Shown here one piece after another: positions 63,047 through 64,000 of a stretch of 64,000 nucleotides of DNA. The stretch spans positions 891,498-955,497 of the forward strand of contig BJOX01000098.1 in the NCBI GenBank assembly GCA_009731375.1, written 5' to 3'. Position numbers and translations under genes: made by a program. This stretch comes from Paulinella micropora (lineage: Eukaryota; Cercozoa; Imbricatea; Euglyphida). The notes below the pieces were generated by a model. It was given only the letters and a program-made list of their open reading frames with translations. It ran no database searches and had not been told where the DNA came from. Position 1 is the stretch's first letter. Each line of letters begins with the position of its first letter.

Positions 63047-63152
63047 GTTGTGCGGACAGGCTTCCAGAAATTAGCCGCGCCGTCTTTCAATCGGTTTTCC
63101 AGGCGTATGTTAAAAGTACAAGAGTACATCTCAGCGTTCCTGACGGAGCAAG
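63047..63152 (+). CDS. PWWP-domain gene, exon 8
   Basis: Acceptor CATCTCCAG, donor GTTATC; enters in phase 0 and exits in phase 1. It reads VVRTGFQKLAAPSFNRFSRR then MLKVQEYISAFLTEQ, a helical segment. Confidence 0.62.
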
Positions 63153-63949
<797 letters not shown>

Positions 63950-64000
63950 CTCTGAAGCGTCGAGCCCGCCAGGAGGAGCAGGAGGAAAGCGCAAGGGCTA
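63950..64000 (+). CDS. PWWP-domain gene, exon 9 (cut by the window end)
   Basis: Acceptor TTCATCTAG. In the phase set by exon 8 it reads ALKRRARQEEQEESARA, a charged helix, and continues past the window. Confidence 0.5.

Overview
The window is nuclear DNA of a eukaryote, very probably a protist or alga; the lineage cannot be fixed from sequence alone. The reasons are spliceosomal introns with phase-matched exons, two Ty3/Gypsy LTR retrotransposons, an integrated Polinton/Maverick-type virus, a group I intron core and very abundant simple repeats. Five 10-N runs mark scaffold joins. At least two of them join sequence that already overlaps, so some duplication here is an assembly effect.

Region 1 (1-17377): flank, then a minus-strand Ty3/Gypsy element (541-17377; LTRs 217/216 bp; TSD TCAA). 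Its pol is broken. Its gag and 5' pol appear up to four times around N gaps. Removing the surplus (8723-15251) gives about 10.3 kb, the size of the second element.

Region 2 (17378-31576): a degenerate minisatellite carries a roughly 2-kb DNA transposon (18267-30694; 14-bp perfect TIRs, AATACT flanks). Nested inside it is an intact plus-strand Ty3/Gypsy element (19847-30230; 247-bp LTRs differing at one base). In both retroelements gag and pol share one frame and are separated by a single UGA, followed by CUA or CGG. These are the classic leaky contexts, so Gag-Pol is probably made by stop readthrough.

Region 3 (31583-52414): a 20.8-kb Polinton with 91-bp TIRs and a perfect 6-bp TSD (CACTAT). 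It encodes protein-primed PolB, rve integrase, packaging ATPase, adenain-like protease, major capsid and penton proteins, a lipase, a GIY-YIG nuclease and a long fibre with a Peptidase_S74 chaperone end. Many genes carry single-base frameshifts at A/T runs, and three carry in-frame stops. GC-rich double-hairpin repeats recur through the element, mostly at gene 3' ends where they often supply the stop codon; one interrupts PolB. A TATA-like motif, TATAGGAACCTT, precedes several genes.

Region 4 (52415-64000): host DNA with long microsatellites. At least nine exons with consistent splice phases (55017 to past the window end) form one plus-strand gene encoding a Ser-rich PWWP-domain protein. Its introns are almost wholly simple repeats. 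They also hold a decayed Tc1/mariner-like element, a TIR-bounded minisatellite, partial copies of exon edges, and a group I intron core (about 60352-61145).
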